Positions 61,232 to 64,000 of a stretch of 64,000 bases of DNA are shown here, piece by piece. The stretch's first letter is position 1. The number at the start of each line of letters is the position of its first letter. The translations under genes were made by a program, and so were the position numbers. The stretch covers positions 124,001-188,000 of the forward strand of contig NZ_JNBQ01000002.1 in assembly GCF_001019615.1 (NCBI RefSeq), given 5' to 3'. The stretch is from Cellulosimicrobium funkei (GTDB taxonomy: Bacteria; Actinomycetota; Actinomycetes; Actinomycetales; Cellulomonadaceae). A model generated the notes under the pieces. It searched no databases, was not told the DNA's origin, and was given only the letters and a program-made list of their open reading frames with translations.

Positions 61232-62314
61232 ATGAGCACCGTCGCCCCGACGCCCGCCGAGCAGTCCGCCCGGCCCGCCGTCCACCCCGTCCCCGACCTG
61301 TCCGCCGACGTCACGGGCACGGTCCCCGACCCGCGCAGCGCACCCCCGATCCGCTGGGGGATCCTCGGCGCGGGCGGCATCGCGTCGTCGTTCGCGGAGG
61401 CCGTGCGCCAGCACACGCAGGGTCGCGTCGCGTCCGTCGGCTCCCGCGACCGCGTGCGCGCCGAGCGCTTCGCGACCGCGCACGGCGTGCCGACGACGCA
61501 CCACGGCTACCAGGAGCTGGTCGAGGACCCGCAGGTCGACGTCGTCTACGTCGCGACGCCGCACTCGCACCACCACGAGCACGCGCTGCTCGCGATCCGC
61601 GCGGGCAAGCACGTGCTCGTCGAGAAGGCGTTCACGCGCAACGAGGCGGAGGCGGTCGAGGTGCTCGACGCCGCGCGCGAGGCCGGCGTGTTCGTCATGG
61701 AGGCCATGTGGACGCGGTTCCTGCCGCACGTGGCCGCGCTGCGCGGCGTGATCGCGCGCGGGGAGATCGGCGACGTGGTCAACCTCAGCGCCGACCACGG
61801 CCAGTGGTTCGCGTTCGACCCGGAGCACCGCCTCTACGCCCCGGAGCTCGCGGGCGGCGCGCTGCTCGACCTGGGCGTGTACCCGGTGTCGTTCGCGCAC
61901 GACCTGCTGGGCGCGCCGTCGTCGGTCACCGCGGTGGGCTCGCTCACCGAGACGGGCGTGGACGGGCAGGTGAGCGTCGTGCTCGGCTACGGCGACACGC
62001 AGGCGACGCTCTCGACGACGCTGTGGTCGCGCACCGCGACGGCCGCGGTGATCTCGGGCACGGCGGGGCGCATCGAGGTGGAGGGGAACTTCTACGCGCC
62101 GACGTCGTTCCGCGTGATCCGGCACGACGGCGCGTCCTGGTACTACGACGGCTTCACGGGCGAGGGCAAGCAGTACCAGGCGGCCGAGGTCGCGCGCCGT
62201 GTCGCCGCGGGCGAGATGCAGAGCCCGCGCATGTCGTGGGACTCGACGCTCGAGGTCATGCGGACGCTCGACGAGGTGCGCCGCCAGATCGGGGTCGTCT
62301 ACCCGGGGGAGTGA
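61232..62314 (+). CDS. Gfo/Idh/MocA-family NAD(P)-dependent oxidoreductase
   Basis: A 360-residue protein. After a 38-residue Pro-rich leader comes the Rossmann fold RWGILGAGGIASSF, then VDVVYVATPHSHHHEHALLAIRAGKHVLVEKAFTRN (catalytic Lys in the EKA/EKP position) and a C-terminal domain with GGALLDLGVYPVSF. These enzymes oxidise or epimerise sugars and inositols. Leaderless start. Substrate not determinable. Confidence 0.9.
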   Translation: MSTVAPTPAEQSARPAVHPVPDLSADVTGTVPDPRSAPPIRWGILGAGGIASSFAEAVRQHTQGRVASVGSRDRVRAERFATAHGVPTTHHGYQELVEDPQVDVVYVATPHSHHHEHALLAIRAGKHVLVEKAFTRNEAEAVEVLDAAREAGVFVMEAMWTRFLPHVAALRGVIARGEIGDVVNLSADHGQWFAFDPEHRLYAPELAGGALLDLGVYPVSFAHDLLGAPSSVTAVGSLTETGVDGQVSVVLGYGDTQATLSTTLWSRTATAAVISGTAGRIEVEGNFYAPTSFRVIRHDGASWYYDGFTGEGKQYQAAEVARRVAAGEMQSPRMSWDSTLEVMRTLDEVRRQIGVVYPGE

Positions 62315-62323
62315 GCCCGTCCG

Positions 62324-62397
62324 CCGCGAGATCGACCGGAGCGTTCGAGATCGACCTACGGAGGGTCGATCTGGGAGCGCTCGGGTCGATCTCGCGG
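62324..62397. terminator. Long two-tier hairpin between convergent genes
   Basis: Outer arms CCGCGAGATCGACC (62324-62337) and GGTCGATCTCGCGG (62384-62397); inner arms AGATCGACC (62348-62356) and GGTCGATCT (62364-62372). The core GATCGACC is therefore present four times in alternating orientation. It works as a bidirectional terminator and may be a dispersed palindromic element. Confidence 0.8.
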
Positions 62398-62403
62398 CAA
62401 GGG

Positions 62404-62613
62404 TCAGTCGGTGTGCTCGACGACGTAGCTGCGGCCGTCCGGGCCCGTCACGCGCTCGAAGCGGGTCTTGAGCTCCTGGTCGCGCTCGCGTTCCGCGTCG
62501 GAGACGCCGCGCCCGTCGGCGTCCTGGCGGCCGACCTGGGCGGGGCCGAAGATCGGGAGGAACCCCTCGGTGATGCGCATGCCGAGCGTGCGCCTGTCGT
62601 TCTTCCGCGCCAC
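62404..62613 (-). CDS. Small hypothetical protein (69 aa)
   Basis: A 69-residue hydrophilic protein, ARKNDRRTLGMRITEGFLPI at the start, then GPAQVGRQDADG and a Glu/Arg-rich helix DAERERDQELKTRFERVTGPDG, ending YVVEHTD. GTG start with a strong GGAGG 5 nt upstream and normal codon bias, so it is probably real. It is divergent from the OhrR-like gene and shares its double operator region. Function unknown. Confidence 0.7.
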   Translation of the reverse strand: MARKNDRRTLGMRITEGFLPIFGPAQVGRQDADGRGVSDAERERDQELKTRFERVTGPDGRSYVVEHTD

Positions 62614-62644
62614 GGTGTCCTCCGCTGCAGGGTCTCGTCAGATG

Positions 62645-62673
62645 ATTGGTGCACCAATCATTGGTGTGCCAAG
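62645..62673. promoter_or_regulatory. Tandem palindromic operators of the OhrR-like regulator
   Basis: ATTGGTGCACCAAT (62645-62658) is a perfect 14-bp palindrome; one base later ATTGGTGTGCCAAG (62660-62673) is a second, imperfect copy. Centre-to-centre spacing is 15 bp. They lie between the divergent small gene and marR, just upstream of the marR -10 box. Confidence 0.85.
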
Positions 62674-62690
62674 AATAGCGCGCTCCTCGG

Positions 62691-62696
62691 TACCAT
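62691..62696 (+). promoter_or_regulatory. -10 box of leaderless OhrR-like gene
   Basis: TACCAT, 6 nt before the ATG at 62703. Confidence 0.6.
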
Positions 62697-62702
62697 GGCG
62701 CC

Positions 62703-63206
62703 ATGACGGGTGACGAGGTCGACAGGACGGCCGTGCGGGGCGCGGGCACGCTGTTCGCCGACCCCCTCGCGCTCGAGGCGCAGGTCTGCTTCGCGCTCTC
62801 GGCGGGGGCGCGGGGCATGGTGGCGCTGTACCGACCGCTGCTCGAGCCGCTCGGCATCACGCACCCGCAGTACCTCGTGCTCCTCGCGCTCTGGCAGGAC
62901 GACGCCGCGGGGACGACGTCGACCGTCGGCGACCTCGCCGCGCGCCTGCACCTCGACGCCGGCACGCTCTCGCCCCTGCTCAAGCGGCTCGAGACGCTCG
63001 GGTACGTGCGCCGGTCGCGCTCGCCCGACGACGGTCGCCAGGTCCGCGTGACCCTCACCGCCGAGGGACGTGCGCGCCGCCGCGACGCCGAGCGCGTCCC
63101 GCCGGCGATCGTCGCGGCCACAGGACTCAGCCTCGATGAGCTCGCCGAGGTGCACGCCGCGGCGTCCAAGGTCGTCGCCGCCGCGCTGCGCGCGGGCGTC
63201 TACTGA
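62703..63206 (+). CDS. MarR-family regulator, OhrR-like
   Basis: A 167-residue protein. EAQVCFALSAGARGMVALYRPLLEPLGITHPQYLVLLALW follows the OhrR pattern, with Cys29 at the place of the peroxide-sensing Cys; winged HTH DLAARLHLDAGTLSPLLKRLETLGYVRRSRSPDDGRQV. Leaderless ATG. The adjacent double palindrome suggests autorepression. No ohr peroxiredoxin gene is next to it in the window, so its target may be the divergent 69-aa gene or a remote ohr. Confidence 0.85.
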   Translation: MTGDEVDRTAVRGAGTLFADPLALEAQVCFALSAGARGMVALYRPLLEPLGITHPQYLVLLALWQDDAAGTTSTVGDLAARLHLDAGTLSPLLKRLETLGYVRRSRSPDDGRQVRVTLTAEGRARRRDAERVPPAIVAATGLSLDELAEVHAAASKVVAAALRAGVY

Positions 63207-63212
63207 CGAGAG

Positions 63213-63923
63213 TCAGGCGTCGGTGACGCGGACGCCGTCGGGACCGACGACGAAGCGGACCGCCGCCAGCCCCGTCGCCAGGGCGTCGGGCGCGGGGGAG
63301 GACTCCGCGAGCTCGGCGGCCGAGTGGGTGCCCGTCACGGCGAGGGTCGCGCAGCCCGCCGCGCGCGCCGCGGCGATCCCCGCGGGGGCGTCCTCGACGA
63401 CGAGGCACCGTGCCGGGTCCACGCCGAGGCGCTCCGCGCCGAGCAGGAACGGGTCCGGGTCGGGCTTGCCGCGCGCGACGTCGTCGGCCGTCACCACGAC
63501 CGACGGCGCGTCGAGGCCCGACGCCGCCATGCGCGCCGCGGCGAGCGGGCGCGTGCAGGACGTGACGATCGCCTGCCGTCCGGGCGGGAGGACGGCCAGC
63601 GCGTCCCGCGTGCCGGGCAGGATCGTCACGCCCTCGTTGTCCTCGAGCTCGAGCGCGTGGATGCGCTCGTAGGCCGGCTCGACCCGGTCCTCCGGCAGGA
63701 GCTCGGCGATGAGCGCGCGCGCCGGGGTGCCGTGCTGGATCTGGAACTCCTCGGGGTCGGGCAGGCCGTGCTCCGCGGCCCAGCGCCGCCAGTTGCGGTC
63801 GACCGCCGGGACGGAGTCGATGAGCGTGCCGTCCATGTCGAACAGGACGGCGTCGAACGTGCGTCCGGCGAACGCGACGCCGGGGGTGGGCAGGGAGCGG
63901 GGCGCGGTGGCGGGGTCGGGCAT
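63213..63923 (-). CDS. HAD-superfamily hydrolase, subfamily IA (phosphatase/beta-phosphoglucomutase-like)
   Basis: A 236-residue protein with motif I FDMDGTLIDS, motif II VTSCTRPLAA, motif III Lys (GKPDPDPFLLGAERLGVDP) and motif IV VVEDAPAGI, as in sugar-phosphate phosphatases such as 2-deoxyglucose-6-phosphatase. ATG at 63923, leaderless with TAGCCT 6 nt upstream. Convergent with the OhrR-like gene. Confidence 0.92.
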   Translation of the reverse strand: MPDPATAPRSLPTPGVAFAGRTFDAVLFDMDGTLIDSVPAVDRNWRRWAAEHGLPDPEEFQIQHGTPARALIAELLPEDRVEPAYERIHALELEDNEGVTILPGTRDALAVLPPGRQAIVTSCTRPLAAARMAASGLDAPSVVVTADDVARGKPDPDPFLLGAERLGVDPARCLVVEDAPAGIAAARAAGCATLAVTGTHSAAELAESSPAPDALATGLAAVRFVVGPDGVRVTDA

Positions 63924-63929
63924 GCCCCG

Positions 63930-63935
63930 AGGCTA
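63930..63935 (-). promoter_or_regulatory. -10 box of leaderless HAD gene
   Basis: TAGCCT, 6 nt before the ATG at 63923. Confidence 0.6.
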
Positions 63936-63968
63936 GCCCGCGGCCGCACCCGTGTCCGACGCCGCGGA

Positions 63969-63974
63969 TAGGGT
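63969..63974 (+). promoter_or_regulatory. -10 box of the last, truncated gene
   Basis: TAGGGT followed by 7 nt and GTG at 63982. Confidence 0.55.
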
Positions 63975-63981
63975 GGACGCC

Positions 63982-64000
63982 GTGAGCGCACCCGGGTACT
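63982..64000 (+). CDS. Start of an unidentified gene (right-edge partial)
   Basis: GTG followed by codons for S-A-P-G-Y at the window edge, placed by a TAGGGT box 7 nt upstream. The product cannot be identified. Confidence 0.45.

Noticed and set aside
60230-63169. Upstream extension of the ABC permease frame through the ATPase, oxidoreductase and MarR genes
   Set aside because: It crosses several clear genes in wrong frames. The permease starts at 60229 with an ATGA overlap to its ATPase.

Overview
The window is a single stretch of very high G+C DNA with strong third-position G/C bias, frequent GTG starts, 4-nt ATGA/GTGA gene overlaps and many genes that begin 6-8 nt after a TANNNT box with no Shine-Dalgarno sequence. 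These are hallmarks of an actinobacterium. A secreted GH5 mannanase, a GH3 beta-glucosidase, an alpha-lytic-type secreted protease and the gene order acs / HAD phosphatase / tadZ-tadA-tadB-tadC-pilin-tadE / DEAH helicase / topA suggest a polysaccharide-degrading member of the Micrococcales (Cellulomonas / Cellulosimicrobium / Isoptericola-like). The genus is an inference from gene content, not a match I could run.

Layout. 0-3 kb: 5' part of a mannanase gene and acetyl-CoA synthetase. 3-9.6 kb: a large LuxR-type ATPase regulator, convergent with a SipW-type export module (an alternate-signal exported protein, a BspA-like leucine-rich surface protein and a SipW-type signal peptidase). 9.8-12.1 kb: an rRNA/tRNA methyltransferase with NAD(P)-malic enzyme. 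12.5-21.9 kb: the conserved actinobacterial 'helicase/secretion' neighbourhood, with a HAD phosphatase, a tad/Flp pilus operon interrupted by an 8-bp tandem repeat and a frameshifted aminoglycoside-phosphotransferase-like gene, and a DEAH/DUF1998 helicase. 22-36.7 kb: metabolic and envelope genes (SRPBCC protein, M18 aminopeptidase, alpha/beta hydrolase, SigE-type sigma factor with a membrane partner, H+-pyrophosphatase, GH3 beta-glucosidase with TetR, two paralogous secreted Cys-rich proteins, a methyltransferase). 36.7-50 kb: TetR, LysR, secreted protease, VKOR, a jetA-jetB-jetC (Wadjet/Mks condensin) operon without jetD, a second similar TetR and an orphan oligosaccharide/peptide-binding lipoprotein. 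50-64 kb: PAP2 phosphatase, topA, glycerol dehydrogenase, MarR-MFS pair, a two-gene ABC exporter, a Gfo/Idh/MocA oxidoreductase, an OhrR-like MarR with a double palindromic operator, a HAD phosphatase and the first codons of one more gene.

The most notable system is the SMC-like jetABC operon lacking its nuclease partner, with a tandemly repeated 3' end exactly where jetD would be expected. Other points of interest are the self-contained SipW export module, the frameshifted kinase inside the pilus locus, a consensus TetR operator with a related half-site at the GH3 gene, and the widespread leaderless promoter signature.

No tRNA, rRNA, CRISPR array, insertion sequence, prophage or origin was recognised.
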